Source of the DNA: Annulohypoxylon bovei var. microspora
Taxonomy: Eukaryota; Ascomycota; Sordariomycetes; Xylariales; Hypoxylaceae
DNA: 53,582 bases
NCBI GenBank assembly: GCA_022836615.1
Contig: MU405405.1
Coordinates: 1-53,582 of the forward strand
Direction: 5' to 3'
Shown here: positions 21,201 to 33,813 of the stretch, piece by piece
Layout of the letters: the number at the start of each line of letters is the position of its first letter
Numbering within the stretch: position 1 is the stretch's first letter
Program-made: the position numbers and the translations under genes
Notes under the pieces: model-generated
Seen by the model: only the letters and a program-made list of their open reading frames with translations
Told to the model about the DNA's origin: nothing
The model's database searches: none

Positions 21201-24200
21201 TTAGATCATCTCGCTTGCGTGGAGGCCGCTGCCGAATTCACGCTCCTGGTAAGCGGCTCGGACCTCGCGAGGGTGGCGCTCGACGGATTGTTGGCTAATG
21301 GGAGATGTGAACCCGTTGTTGTGCATGCTCACAGGGGGAGGAACACTCTCGTAGGGGATGTTGGCGGTGTCAGGAGACTTGGTCCGGTTGCCGAGGATAG
21401 AGTTCGTTCGACCGCGGCTTGCGGACCGCATCTTCTCGGTGACACGACCGATTCGTCCAGCCAGGCTGTTGTCGGTGAAGCTTGCACCACGGCTGTGGCC
21501 CCGGACTGGTGATACTACTGGAGGGCTGGAGGCCGGCATAGGCAGTTGCTCGGGGATCATGATCGGGGCCGGTATTGCGCTCTGCTCCTCCTCATCCATT
21601 ACGATCTCGATGGTTCCGGACCCTGACGGCTGAGTGTAGACGTTAGATCTAGCGCCAGGGAAAGGCGCGGGAGGGGGTGGGGGAGGGGTAGCCAGGTGTT
21701 GAAGTTCCTTAAGAACTGGTGGATGCGGAGGCGGAGGCGGAGGCGGGATCTGGTCGTCTCGGGAAGTCCTCCTTGAGTGCCTACCAGCTCCCAAGGTCTC
21801 CTGGATACCAGGCAGTCCCGAGCTAGCATCGCCGCTCATCTTCCTCGCTGTGATGGATCCTCTGCGGGGAGGTTGGTTATTGGCCTGCATTCCCTGGTGA
21901 GCCAAGTGAGAGGCGTGAGGTAGGCGTTCCTCGGGAATAGGGGCAGACATGCATCGCGCAATGTTGGGTCGCATAGGAGGGGAGTAGACGGTCGAAGGGA
22001 GAAGAGTTAGAGGTGGCGCTGACTCCTTCTCGGGTGACTTTCCTGGCGACTTGCCTGGAGACTTGGTGGGTGAGTTGTTGCTAGTGATTGGTCGGTCAGG
22101 TGACGGCTGTCCCGAAGACCCGGACGACGACTTGTAAGCGGCTGGGATCGCCGGCACATCAAGCTTGTTCGAATGGAACTGGAGGCGCATGGCCTTGGGC
22201 GTTGCTGGGAGACCGATCATGGGAACGGTTCCGCTGCGGGTGTGGGAGCTCCTGTGGGGGTCCGCAGTGTGGCTTCTAGCAGGCATATCCTTGGGTGGCA
22301 CAAAAGTCGTCTGAGGCAGTTCGAATGCGCTCGGCGGGCGAGACACGATCGGGGATAGCTCATCTGGGTGAGGAATAGGCGGTGCCGAGGGACGACGCGC
22401 AAGAGACTTGCGGCGTTCCTCTAGTTCGCGGGCTGCCGCCTCCTTCTTCAGTTGTCTCTCGGCCGAGATCTGCTTGAGATCTCCGGCTCGGGGCGCGCTT
22501 ATCTGCAGCTGCAGCTGTGGCTGTTGCACTTGTATTTGTAGTTGCATGGGAACCGGTGGAGCTGGGGGCAGAGGTTCCTGTTCTTGCTCTGCTGGTGTCT
22601 TATTTCTTCTACGGCTCTGCGATCGATCGCGCGCTCGGGAGACGGCAGGGGAAGCAGGATCCTTCTGGCTGCCGCTACGGTTGTGTCTGTTCCTGAACTG
22701 TTCCTTTGCTACGACAGCGGCTCGGTAGTCTTCCTCGTCGTCCGAAGCATAGAACTTCATAGGGGCCGACATTGGCAATGGCGATGAAGGAGATCTCATC
22801 AGGGAACCGTCACCACGGCTCTTGCTTCTACCACGGGGCTCTAGCGTTAGCGCTGGAGGGCGACGTTCTAAGCTCCTCTGGCGACCGGTACGGCTTGTGC
22901 CACGGCTAGATACGCGGGTGCTGCGAGGTGAAGACCGTCTAATTTGACTAGACTTGCGAACAGTAGCCGGTTCACCTGCATCGAACTCTTCATTTGACCC
23001 ACTTTCGTTCCGCCCCGGAGTGCTCAAGTTGATTAGATCTTCGGGAGACATGGGAACAGGCGAAGTGGGAGACCGTTTGGCAGGCTTGGGAGTCCAGTTC
23101 CGAGAGATATTTCTACCTCTGTCCTCCGAACTCTCGCCTTCGCGGTTACGGCTACTATCACGGCTTCGGCCATGTTTGTCCTCACGATGACCGCTTCTTT
23201 CGCGGCTTCGTTGCTTCTTAGAGTAATGAGATGCGGTATCCAAGCTGTGGATGTACTCGTTTAGGCCGCGGCCTCCTTGGCCTGTCTGGTTAGTCCGGTA
23301 GCTTCGTCCCGCGCTGGAGTTTGACGTGACAGAGCCTGCGATAGAACCTGGTCCGCGGCGACGGGTTGGCCAGTGGAAACGAGCAGACGATGCCACCGAC
23401 GACTGTTCTGGGGAGGTTACATCACTGTTCATGGCGGCTTCAATAGAGTGGAGTCTTAACTCCATCCCTTCAGGCTTACGCTCACGAGCCCCGTTCCGGC
23501 TCGAACGACCTTGTTGCATTAGTGCAGCGAGGGACTGTGGGGATGGCGATGGTGGAGGCGCATCCTTACGTCGGTGGTTATCTTTCATCATCATCGGGCT
23601 TGCAGTAGAAGCTCTTGGTACGGATAGCCCAGTATCATACCGTTCATCAGTAGAAGTTTTGCGAGAATGTTGGGCATGTTGAGCACGTTGAGCCTGGATC
23701 ATTTCAGGAACCTGATCACTTGGGGGCGTTGGTAGATCTCCACTATTCAGGTTGCGTGGGAGAGCATCATGTGGGATCTCCCCTATCGAAGGAAGACGCT
23801 GGCGTCCAAATCCACCGGGAGTAGTAGGCTTCGCGGTAGCGGGTGTGTTGAAGGCGCTTCGTTGCGAGGGACGAAGGAACGCGGTGTTGGGGTCGTGTAC
23901 ACCAGGAGAAATAGCAGAATCGGCAATCGGCGTGACACCAGCAGCAATAGGAGTCCGACCTCCATCACCACCATTCGCGAAGAACTTCGACTTCTTTCCC
24001 GGATCGCCAAACGAGGTAATCAGCTTCAGTGCTGAGGTCTTCGCAATGCTACGCTGTGGTCCACGGTTTAAACCTGGAGGAGAAAGGGGTGGGCTCAGAA
24101 TCTCCGGAATGCTTGGGTTCATAGATTGGAAAGTTAACTGTGACGCGGATGGTGACGTCCAGGGCTCGGTGGACTCTATACCCGTACAAGCGAAGCTGTT

Positions 24201-26657
24201 CAGAACTTTTAGCATATTATTTCAATAATCGTGGGGAATTCAAATAGAGCTTACCATCGGATTGCCAGTTGCTGTTGGCCATGCTGGACGGCAAATTCTC
24301 CCCACTTCTTGATAATCTGGACTTGTCGCTCCCACACACTAGGGAAGAAGAGGCAGAGCAGAATGAGAGCCTCCATATACTTCCTGTGCGATACGTATAT
24401 CTCGATAGCATCATTCTGGTCTCCCATTCCAATCATAATAGTTGCCGCCGCGTGCACATCACCGTTCTCCAGGAGGCGTTGCACGTACGCACGTCCGAGC
24501 TTATGCTGAGAAGCTTGACCACCGATTCCGCTTAGAGCAAGCAACATCCAGTCTGAAGAAGTCATGTTCTCCGAAGTGGCTGTCATCACATCCGCGTCGA
24601 TGTCGCCGAGCCATTTTGCGAGAAGAATACGGCCAGGTGAGCCCAGAGGGTGTCGTGACATCTCATCCCGAATCAAGTCTTCGACCTCCCCGTTCCACCC
24701 AAATATAATGTTGAGCATCTGTCGACGAAGATCATCATTAGTTAAACGGGTTTGGTCAGCCAAAGCAACGTGCTTGTAAGGGATGTCATGGAGACGGCTC
24801 CTCGTGAACTTGAAGAGATCATGGACCTTGGACTCCTCGGGACTGGGTAGGACTTCGTTCCTTAACCGAGAAGGCCGACGGTGAGAACGAGAAGACGAAG
24901 TTATCGAGGCGGAGCTAATGCTGCTGATCGAATAAGCGTCCTTATCACCATACGGCGGCATCGCTGAGGACCTAAGGGATGACCCAGCAGAGATGTAAGT
25001 ATTCTCGGTCATTCCACGTGACATGACCGAAGCTGGATATTGACCCCGTGTGCCGGAGCCGGTAGATGACTTCGAAATAGTCGAGTGGCTCCTCGAAGAT
25101 ACCGGGCTTTGCGTCATGTACCTCTCCTGTTCGAGCGAGTCAGCGGTCGAGTCCGCCCCGCGGGTGAGCCTCGCAAATGGCGACATATGATCATCGTCAC
25201 TTTCGGAAATTTCAGGGTTAATAGGGATCGACGAGTCCGACTCGGAAGTACCAATGATAACGACACCCAGCTCAGGCTGCTCCTCGATCGAGACTGGAGG
25301 AGACGGTGGCAAAAGATTTGCCGGATGCTGGACGTTAGATACCATCATAGATGGCGTGTTCAGGTCGAACTGTTGGACGGTGTTATTGGCACCAAGGGTG
25401 AACAAGGTCGCACCTGGTCCATACACGGCCAGGCCGCGGACATGCTCCAGAGTCGGGATGCTGTCATTAGTGACATGTTTTGTTCGAACATCCCATGAAA
25501 GGGTCTCCCTATAACCAATGATATCATCAGCATTATATAGACTTGGCGCGCGCGTAGCTGTGATCATGCATAGTGTGGGCCTTACCCTTCAGAGAACTGG
25601 ATAATGCGACCGTTCTTAGACCAACCCATCCAGTTGGGTCCGTTCTGATAATTCTCCGTGCGTTTTAAGATCCTGACCACCTTTGCAGGATCTTCGCTGT
25701 TGAACGACTTCGCCACGCTCCAGACCCTGAGGTCACCATCGTTGGTCTGCACAGCCAACATGTCCGACTTCTGGCGAGTGGATGAGGCATGCCACGCAAG
25801 GTTTACGATTGGTGACGGTGCCCTCGACGTACTCAAGTTGTGCAGAATTGTAAATCGTGGCTGGAGTGTAGCAATAAGGAGGGAGCCATTTTGATATCTT
25901 GAGGCGCATTAGTTAAGGGGCGTTTCAAGAGTTACACGAGGCTAGACTCAGGGGGGTTCAAGACAGTTGAAAACTTACCCAATAGCAAAGGTCCTACAGT
26001 CAGCCGCAGGTGCAATGGCCGTTATTGGTATCTGATCAATGGTTCGTGCCGAGATATGCTCAGATGTAGTCGGCTCAAAGAGAATGACATTGCCTTGCGT
26101 ATTGCCTATACCCATGATATTAGCCAGGGGTTGACGATAGCTTCATTGAGAGTGAGACATACCGAATGCGACGTTTCCGTTCCGCATCCAAGCTGCGCAC
26201 GTAAGAGTTTCATACGAAGCAAATCGAGCAACTTCGTCACCTGTCATTAAGTCCCAAACGATTGCGGTCATGTCCGCATCGTAACTCACTACCAATCGGC
26301 CCGCCCCAATCTCACTTTGCGTGTCCACGGCTAAGAGATGAATTTCTGCGGAATGGCGTGAGAACCGCCTCTCGATCGTTAGGGTGTCATGATGCGATAC
26401 GACTACTGAGTTACCCTCTGTTCCCAAGAAGTCAGCTTCTCGAGTTGTTTTTATGACAACATCTTCTACTCACGCCCATATAACAGCATTGAGGCCGTCG
26501 CAGCTGTTGGCTCAAAGTATCTAACCAAAGTCGTCGGCGATGTGAAGTCTCTCGGCTCGGCGGCGGCGGCTACTTTTCCTTTTCTCGAAGAGCGCCCGGC
26601 GGAGCTCGCGGAGGCATTGCGATGCCGGGGCGTCGTCTGGTAGCTCGAGGACGACAT
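21201..26657 (-). CDS. Large WD40-repeat protein with helical domain and disordered tail (1,708 aa)
   Basis: Six exons on the minus strand: 26,657-26,474; 26,417-26,163; 26,105-25,979; 25,897-25,586; 25,508-24,255; 24,195-21,201. Introns are 56-81 bp, all GT-AG, with frames joining exactly (5,127 nt). Residues about 45-400 show WD40-like blades (VVSYDADMTAIVWDLMTGDEV; DLRVWSVAKSF; IPTLEHVRGLAVYGPGATLF). Residues about 540-711 form a helical solenoid (MLNIIFGWNGEVEDLIRDE; AAATIMIGMGDQNDAIEIYV). The last 1,000 residues are disordered: SR-rich around the RSRERSGHR segment, a Gln/Leu run, SPGK repeats and poly-Pro runs. A propeller followed by a solenoid is typical of coat or trafficking scaffolds, but I cannot name the family. 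The start is the first ATG after an in-frame GTG; an extra upstream exon is possible. Confidence 0.82.
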
Positions 26658-29600
26658 CGTAGTACTATTCACCTACCAGAGTGTTAATATCACAGTGGTA
26701 TCGCCTAAGGTGAGAGCGAATTGGGGAAGGGGGCTCTTGTAGATCATGTCATGCGATGTCATGTCGGTGCGCAAAAACGAGAAGCCAACTGGACAACTAA
26801 CCTCGACTTGCGTGTATATCCGCGAGATAATACTCCCAGTGTCCAAGCAAGCGGGGGCGCTACACAATTCGGCCCCCGAACATCACACGCAACACCTAAA
26901 ACCTGCCCGTTCCCGGATGAGTCGCCTTCTCTCCTCGTTTCCTCGTTCCAGAGCTATGGGAGTCGATTCTACGAGAACTAGATGCGCAATTAGCTCGAGG
27001 GACGGTGTCGGGTTCCACGATAGCACGCTGCTATGGTTGCGCCGGCTCGGAAGGGTACTGATGCTCCTGACTCTTTGTAGACGTTAAGTAGCAGAGCGGG
27101 TTGTAGAGGTTAGAATTTGAAGAGGAGGTTCTGAGGTGGAGAGAATCGGGTATGTAGCACAGAGGCGTGTTAATCCGATTATTTCCTCGTGGAAGCGTGC
27201 TACGGTAGCGGCAGTGTCACTATATTTGAATCAGAATGGCTTGGAGATGCCTGTCGGTTGCATAAAGGACCTGGGGCCGTGTATACAAGAAGGGGACAAC
27301 TGCGTCGATGAATAAGAGGCGAGGGAGTAAAAAGAAAGGCTCTCTTCGGTCGAGCTTGGGGGGTGTGCGAGAGCAAATAAGACGTGTATCGCCTGTCAAG
27401 AAGTCCAGCGCCTAAAGAGGAGTTGTTCTGAGCTCTCAATGGCCCAGATCGCATATACTACGTAGTAAAGAACCGAGCGGCCATATCTAGAGCGGATACG
27501 GGTCCGGCTAAGCCTAGGTCTACATACATTGGCAGCATCTCGCAGGGGTCTGATCAGCCATCGCCTGCCGAGTGGACAGGGTACAGTTCAGGGTAGCAAG
27601 GTAGCAAGGTGATCGAATCGTCCTCAATACAGTAGTGCGATGGATCATGCAAGACAGGGAAGAAGACCGGAAGGGTATAGTACATCATGAGCGATGTACG
27701 TACTCTGGTATTGGCATTGGTATTGGTAGGTATGTATAATTGGTATCATTAGTGTCACCTCTATTTCTTCCTCATTGTCCAGGTGCTTGGTGCATTGAGG
27801 CTCGTCCAGCTTCGCCACTAGGCAGGATAGCTAGAAATAGATATAAAGTACACTGGATAGGTATCAAAGTGAACACGAAAAGTCAGTCGTATGAGCTCTG
27901 CGGCATTTTGACTACTACCTACATATGTACTGTAATAGTAGGTACGTCGTTTTACCAAGCATCAATAGCATGTTAGTTGGTAGAACCCATGGTTATGGTT
28001 ATTCCAAGAAATGCCATCCTCGGATTTTTGGACCCTAGGCTACCCAGGTTTCTCCAAAGGAAGCTCGGGGGCGGTTTGAGGTTTAAGGCGCAGCTAGCAC
28101 CTAATGAGGCTACATAACTGGTAAAGCACTCGAAGGTAGGTGGACATCATTGCGTAGCATGATACTGTTTAAAAGTGGCTACTAGCCCTTCGTTGGACAG
28201 CGTTGCTTGGAAAGCATGAATGGCTCATCTCTAGAGGAAACCTGGTGCGTAGTGAAGACATGTATGTATTAGATAGGAGATTCATTTGGCTATTTTTTAG
28301 AGTGCTGAGGAGAACTGTAGCTGTGACATGTGGTTGGGTAAAAAGGTAATCCGTAAGTGGATTAGTATTGGACAAGTGAGAATGGATGTTGACGAACGTC
28401 GTTCCTCGCAGTAGCGCCGACTGTAGTGAAAGGGCGGTTATGAGCTAGGATTGGCCCGTTGCCGGCAAGGGGGGATGAAGCCGGGCGGGATGATTGGCTA
28501 TAATGCATTTACTAAGGCTCGGCGCGGCGGTAAAAGAGAGTGACGAGGAAGTTCGTTGGTAGATACATGCAAGGGTCGCTGACAGCGATTCGACATAACA
28601 GCCTTCTTCTTTTTTAGTTATGCCATTATCCCAGTTTCTCCCCTGAAGAGAAAGAAAAAAGAGAACGACGAAGACGATCTCGTCAAGTACTGTACAATAC
28701 ATACCCATACATAGATAGTATTCCACACAATATAATAATATATTTTATATTTTAACATATTTACATAGTACGAACTATTTCTTATTATAATTCGTCTCTC
28801 TTCCCTCTTCCCCATCTCTCTCTCCACTTTCCGTTCTCCATCGGACATTAATCCTTCCCTTCAAGGGTTGCTCTGCTCAAGGGTTGCTCATAGGGCGCTC
28901 TAAGGCTCGAACTGACCATAAAGCCATTGTCTACCCCACCAAGACGATCATCCCACGCACAGCGCACAGCGCACATGGACGCCGTGGCTCTCGCTTCCTC
29001 ACCGATGGGTGCCAGCATCCTATCTGCCTATCCACGTTACCTCACCTGTAGCACGCGCTATCTTTCTTCCTGTGCGCTCAACCTTGAACTAGTCAAGCTG
29101 AGGAACACGGCGTATAATACGATATGTATGTATCTGTCGTTGAAATAGGAATGGGTACGAGGCGTGTCAAAGATTGGTTGTTCAAAGGCGCAGTGACAGG
29201 AAGATGGGGAAATGGGGAAAGTTGAGGCTGGTAGCATCTAGAACCAAAGCTCGATTAGGAAAGAATAGTCAGATCTAACTGTGCATATTACCTCGTTGCG
29301 ATAGAACACGCATACTAGACATACTTGAATAGGTAAGTTCAAGCATGATCTCAGACATGCCTTAAGCAATGCGGATGGCATACATACTATGACTATGCTG
29401 CTATGTACTCACACATGGATGTGTTGGTGGAGTATGATATAAAATACAATGGAAACCCTTCAGATTCCAACCTATTGCATTGTCACCAGTACATGTTCCG
29501 ATGAGGGACAACATCAAACCTCTATCAACCCAATGTCCAACTAGCTCCTAGAAGTTGGGTAGATCTTCATCAGCCTAGGTCTTCAACCGATACTCACCGA

Positions 29601-32600
29601 CGAAGCCGGGGGCTCTTGTACAACCTCTCCCAAACTCGCTGACTCGCACGAATCCCTCGATACTATATGTGAAATGCCTCACAATTAAGGAGATCGTATT
29701 CCAAAGCACTCTGTACAACCCAAAGCCCAGGATCGGTTCGGGGGTTGCAGCTGTCGCGCATTAGGAACTTTTTTCCTCATGTCGGCCCCGCAGGCCGCAA
29801 CGACAACGGCCTACATACATACAAGCCAAAGGGTATGTAGTAGTTTTGCGACTTTGACTTAATTATCAAATAGCAGCCTCATTTCAGAGCTTGCCGATTA
29901 CGCATTCTCCTCACCTACCAGTCCCTTGCATATTGTCATACCCCAAGATACGATGCAAGCCAGGGGCAACCTAGATACTTTATCGAACGTTCTCCTCTTT
30001 CCCCCCTGCTCTATCGTAGTTAGGATGCCATCAACCCTCCACATCGACCTGTCAATAGCGTAACCAAGATGTTTAGAAGCGAAATGACAGATACTACGCT
30101 ACGTTATTGCAAGGCTGTAAACCTATCTCAGCCTGAGAACCCTGATGTGATTTGCACATATAACTGAACCTCCCCGTCCAATATGTCACCTTGACTAGCA
30201 GCCAACTACAACTACAACCCCATAATGATTTACAGGAAATACGCCTAAACTTCACCGTTGGTTACTAGTTCCTGGGATTGTACTTATGATCAACGCCATG
30301 GAATGTAAAACACTAAGCACGGCATATCTCATTGGCGGGCCCAGGATGACAGTCATAAAGAAATAAGCCATCTCTCTTAGCAACCAAGTAATAGCCAAGT
30401 GGAAGACGGGAAGGAAAAGGGACGGGAATCTTGCTTCGGCTACGTTCCGCTCCATCTACCTAGGTACACTAATAGAGATAGTTCAGACGGGCTGGACGGG
30501 TTCCCCACCTAGTTGACTATCTAGTATGTACTGTAAATTAGATATTGAGCTACGGGTGTATGTCGCGATCGGGACCGTAGGTACCCAAGCAATTATCTCA
30601 AACCTCGCTGACGATTTCATCCCCCCAGTCCCCTCGTCTGCAGCGCACGGACTGCCGAGTTAATAAGTCGAAGAGCATTGACCGCCAGCTCTCCATGTAA
30701 AGTCAGCCTATCCGTCCCCTAAATTTCGATAAGATGTGCAATAAACTGTAACCTTGCTTGAATATTTCATGCGGGGGAGCTCCGAGAACTCGTCACTGCT
30801 ATCGAATCGCACATCTTATCTCATCACACTCGAACTATATACTTACAAAGCTTAGACTCCGCGTTTACTCCGATTATATCCTCCTTAATTAGTTCCCATA
30901 TGGAGGCTGAGTCTGATGACCTTGTGGTGATCTGATGAAGGGCAAGCTTCATCGTGTAATAGGCTGTGATTCCGATAAAGCTCCTAATTAGCGTGGGATA
31001 ATGAGCGCCACGCCGTTGACAGTCTGACAATCCTAGTAAGACCATATTAAAAGACGAAGTACTGTACAATACCGTACCCAGAAGCACCTAGCTGTGTGTG
31101 GGGTACATGCTATATCGTCTAGTTATTCCGTACTGGATTCAAAAGTCTTCCGAAGCTGTCATGATCGGTTGTTGAGCTTCGCCTCGCCTCGTCATCGTCA
31201 TCATCGTATCTTCCTTCTGCCCAACTCCTATCCACAGAATCCAGCGCCTCAAGGAATGAGTCAAAGTGTTGAAGCGTCAAGAAAGCAAAACACATTCGTC
31301 AGTCAACGGATTCGCTGGCGGTCAAGAGCCAACCAAGCCGAATCGGCGAACGACAAATGGCAGTCGGTCAACGGGATATATCTCCTTGATTGGTGACCAC
31401 AACGATCCCACGCGGTCGTTCCCCCACATCGTCCCTCACTGGCTGACTGGCTAGCCATCTGATTGATGGCATTCTTCCCGACTTTCAGAAGCTCGACAAC
31501 GCCAAAAATCTCCCAGGCGGGTTATGCGCTTTCCGATGCGTAATAATAGCCACCTACCTGGTTCTGGTGCTTCGCCAATCCACTTTAGGGCAACTATCGA
31601 TCAGGCTTTCACTCACCGACAGAAAGACAGAAAGACACATGCAAACCGTGATGTGCTCAGATAAGTTGTGTCTCTGTACCCCACCTTCGAGCAATCACAA
31701 GTTAGGGCGACGTGATATTGTATGCCCACGGCAAGTTAGGGTAAGGGCTTTCTCTATGGACAGGTATCCATCCCCTGTCGACCGCACTTAAAGGATAGGT
31801 AGGCGAGCAGTTCCGCACGTTAGTATAATCGTTGGTGTATCGGCGTTGTGCCCCATGCGTGCCCCATGCCCGTCAACGGCAGTCCCGTCTGCAGAGATCA
31901 ACAATCACGACCGATCATCACAACCCTAAACACATACTCTAAATCCTCGTAAAGTGATTGGAAATACAAACACCTATGTAAGCAAAGTCCACGAGCTATT
32001 CCCAAAGAGTTAACCCGGATCGCTGGAGTCAGGCCTCCTTACATCCGGTGGCTTTTATAGTGCACAAGCCACATATCGTAAACCGTGCCGTCGCCACACT
32101 TGAGTTAGGTACCTACTACCCCCACCGGACGAACTCGAGTCTCCAGAGTTGGGCTTTCAATACATAGTAGACAATTCACAAACAATACGGGAGCACGGAT
32201 ACGCGATAGTTATTTTTGGTGATTTAGTTTAGTTTCAATTCATCTTCCATCGAATGCGAGCTACTCTCCATTATCCCCATTACGAGGTCCTGTACTCCAT
32301 CGCATCTCTGCTCCTCGTCCTCCCAACCGCAACCGGCAAGCATATGATCGCGCGTAGCAGCCCACCCTCAGGAAAGGCGTCAGCCAATAAGCCTCCGACC
32401 CGGGAATTCTCGTGCGACCACAATAGTCTTCCGCTATTGCCCAATCGCGTCAGCATCACCCGAACGCCCGGGTCATCCGCATTATGTGACTCTACTCGCT
32501 CCCAAATTCCCTTCTCCCTCACTGGTCGGGGGGCTCTTTCTCCTCTTTCCTAAAAAGGCGTAAACCCTTTAGTCTCTTTCTTTCTTAGGTAGGCATTTCT

Positions 32601-33342
32601 TAAAATCCTATTTCCTTTCCTATCCTCTCACCGCCGGAATATTGTGCCAAATGCGAAAACATAGAAAAACATAAAATAGGTAAGGTAAAAACCCGCTAAT
32701 CCACAACAACCCTGCTCGGAAAAGCCTCTGGGTGTGCGGAAGTCTCCTCCTTTCTTTTCCTCCCTCCCTTCTGCCGGACGGCAGACGTAGATCTCGCGGG
32801 GGTTGTGCGCTTGCCTCCAACCAAATAGTCGAATACTAAATGGTGGCTGAGACAGCTGTTCCGGAGTAACAGCGGAAGCGCGACCCGGCGGTGATATTGA
32901 AAATTGGTGTCCTAACGTAGCAAAAAAGGGGCGGTGTGGTGGCGTAAGGGGGGGGTTATGTTAACCAGGCGCTAGAATAACTGCATGTGTAATGAACATA
33001 ATTCTTGCGAGCCGTGGTGTGTACACAATCTGGGTATGTAGTGATGCTTTCATCGCCGCAATTCCAAGTCCGTGTGCGTGGCGCGGGAATAGGCGTCCGC
33101 GGCGCTGTTGGCCGTCGGGCTGGTGCTGATGATGGTGGTGACTCATCGGGGTATCGGGGGTATTGGGGGGTATCATATGGGGGCATAATTCATCATAATC
33201 ATATCCGTTCGTTAAGATTCGCTGTTAAAAATCCAAATTTCTAGTAGCGGTCAGTAAAAAATTCGTCGGCTTATACAGGGGGTAGTCCCGAGTAGGTAAC
33301 TCACCATTAAGGGGTCGTATCGTCATCGCAATAGTGGAGGCT
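26658..33342. other. Long gene-poor stretch, 6.7 kb
   Basis: Normal base composition, stops frequent in all frames. The first several hundred bases are presumably the promoter and 5' UTR of the WD40 gene. No RNA gene, transposon terminus or spliced coding model could be supported between about 27,500 and 32,950. TACCTAGGTA-like palindromic motifs recur (for example 30,456-30,470) and an A+T-rich patch lies at 28,730-28,800. One weak 76-codon candidate near the right end is listed separately. Confidence 0.4.
32956..33183 (-). CDS. Possible small Cys-containing protein (about 75 aa)
   Basis: Open frame beginning MPPYDTPQYPRYPDESPP and ending CSYSSAWLT, with a Pro-rich first half and three Cys in the second half (WNCGDES, YPDC, YTCSY). 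Its ATG has A at -3. It is on the same strand as, and about 160 bp downstream of, the 156-aa gene. A second frame overlaps it almost fully (Pro/His-rich), so coding status rests only on residue composition. No family is recognised. Treat as tentative. Confidence 0.25.
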   Translation of the reverse strand, partial: PPYDTPQYPRYPDESPPSSAPARRPTAPRTPIPAPRTRTWNCGDESITTYPDCVHTTARKNYVHYTCSYSSAWLT

Positions 33343-33813
33343 TCATTCTCCGGCCTCGGCGATAGCGTCTAAGTGCGCCTTCGTCTTCGGGCTGCTCTTC
33401 TTAGAGCCCGACGAGCTGCGCCGTTGCTTCTTGGTTTGCTGCTGCTTCCGGCGCTCCTTTTCGCTGAGCAGGAACTTGATAGCTTCCCTTTGCATCGCCA
33501 TCTGCTCGCGCTGCATCCTTAACATGTCGGCTTCGGTGGTGCCGACGGGAGAAGTAGGGGTAGTGCTGCCGGCGCTAGAGACGCTGTGCGCGTCATCAGA
33601 GTCGTCGCAGGGAAACAAGTCGTCGTCGGAGAGGTAAGAGGTCGCTCTTTGCTCGTGCTCGTCGGTTAGCGACGAGCGCTGAGGCCACGAGGGAAAGGCG
33701 CAGCGCGAGCTGTAAGAGCCGTTGTAGTTGTGAGAGAGATAGCTGCTGGTGGGGATATCCATCGGCTGAGAGGCCGAGCTCATGGAGCTGTAGGAGCCGT
33801 ATGGGCTGTACAT
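33343..33813 (-). CDS. Conserved-looking fungal protein, disordered with basic C-terminus (156 aa)
   Basis: Intronless. The start chosen is the ATG giving MYSPYGSYSSMSSASQP; the frame stays open 7 codons further to a non-ATG codon. The N-terminal half is Ser/Tyr-rich. A short acidic segment follows (YLSDDDLFPCDDSDDAHS). A Met/Gln-rich amphipathic helix (MLRMQREQMAMQREAIKFLL, about residues 98-117) continues into a strongly basic Lys/Arg/Gln/Ser tract (about 118-148) that could be a nuclear localisation signal. This arrangement resembles small regulatory proteins seen across Sordariomycetes, but I assign no function. It is isolated in a gene-poor region; its upstream 400 bp are unremarkable. 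Confidence 0.75.
   Translation of the reverse strand: MYSPYGSYSSMSSASQPMDIPTSSYLSHNYNGSYSSRCAFPSWPQRSSLTDEHEQRATSYLSDDDLFPCDDSDDAHSVSSAGSTTPTSPVGTTEADMLRMQREQMAMQREAIKFLLSEKERRKQQQTKKQRRSSSGSKKSSPKTKAHLDAIAEAGE

Noticed and set aside
32254..32553. 99-codon plus-strand frame with a signal-peptide-like start (MRATLHYPHYEVLYSIASLL)
   Set aside because: The hydrophobic run is short, the rest looks random, only two Cys are present, and an opposite-strand frame covers the same bases. Not enough to call a secreted protein.
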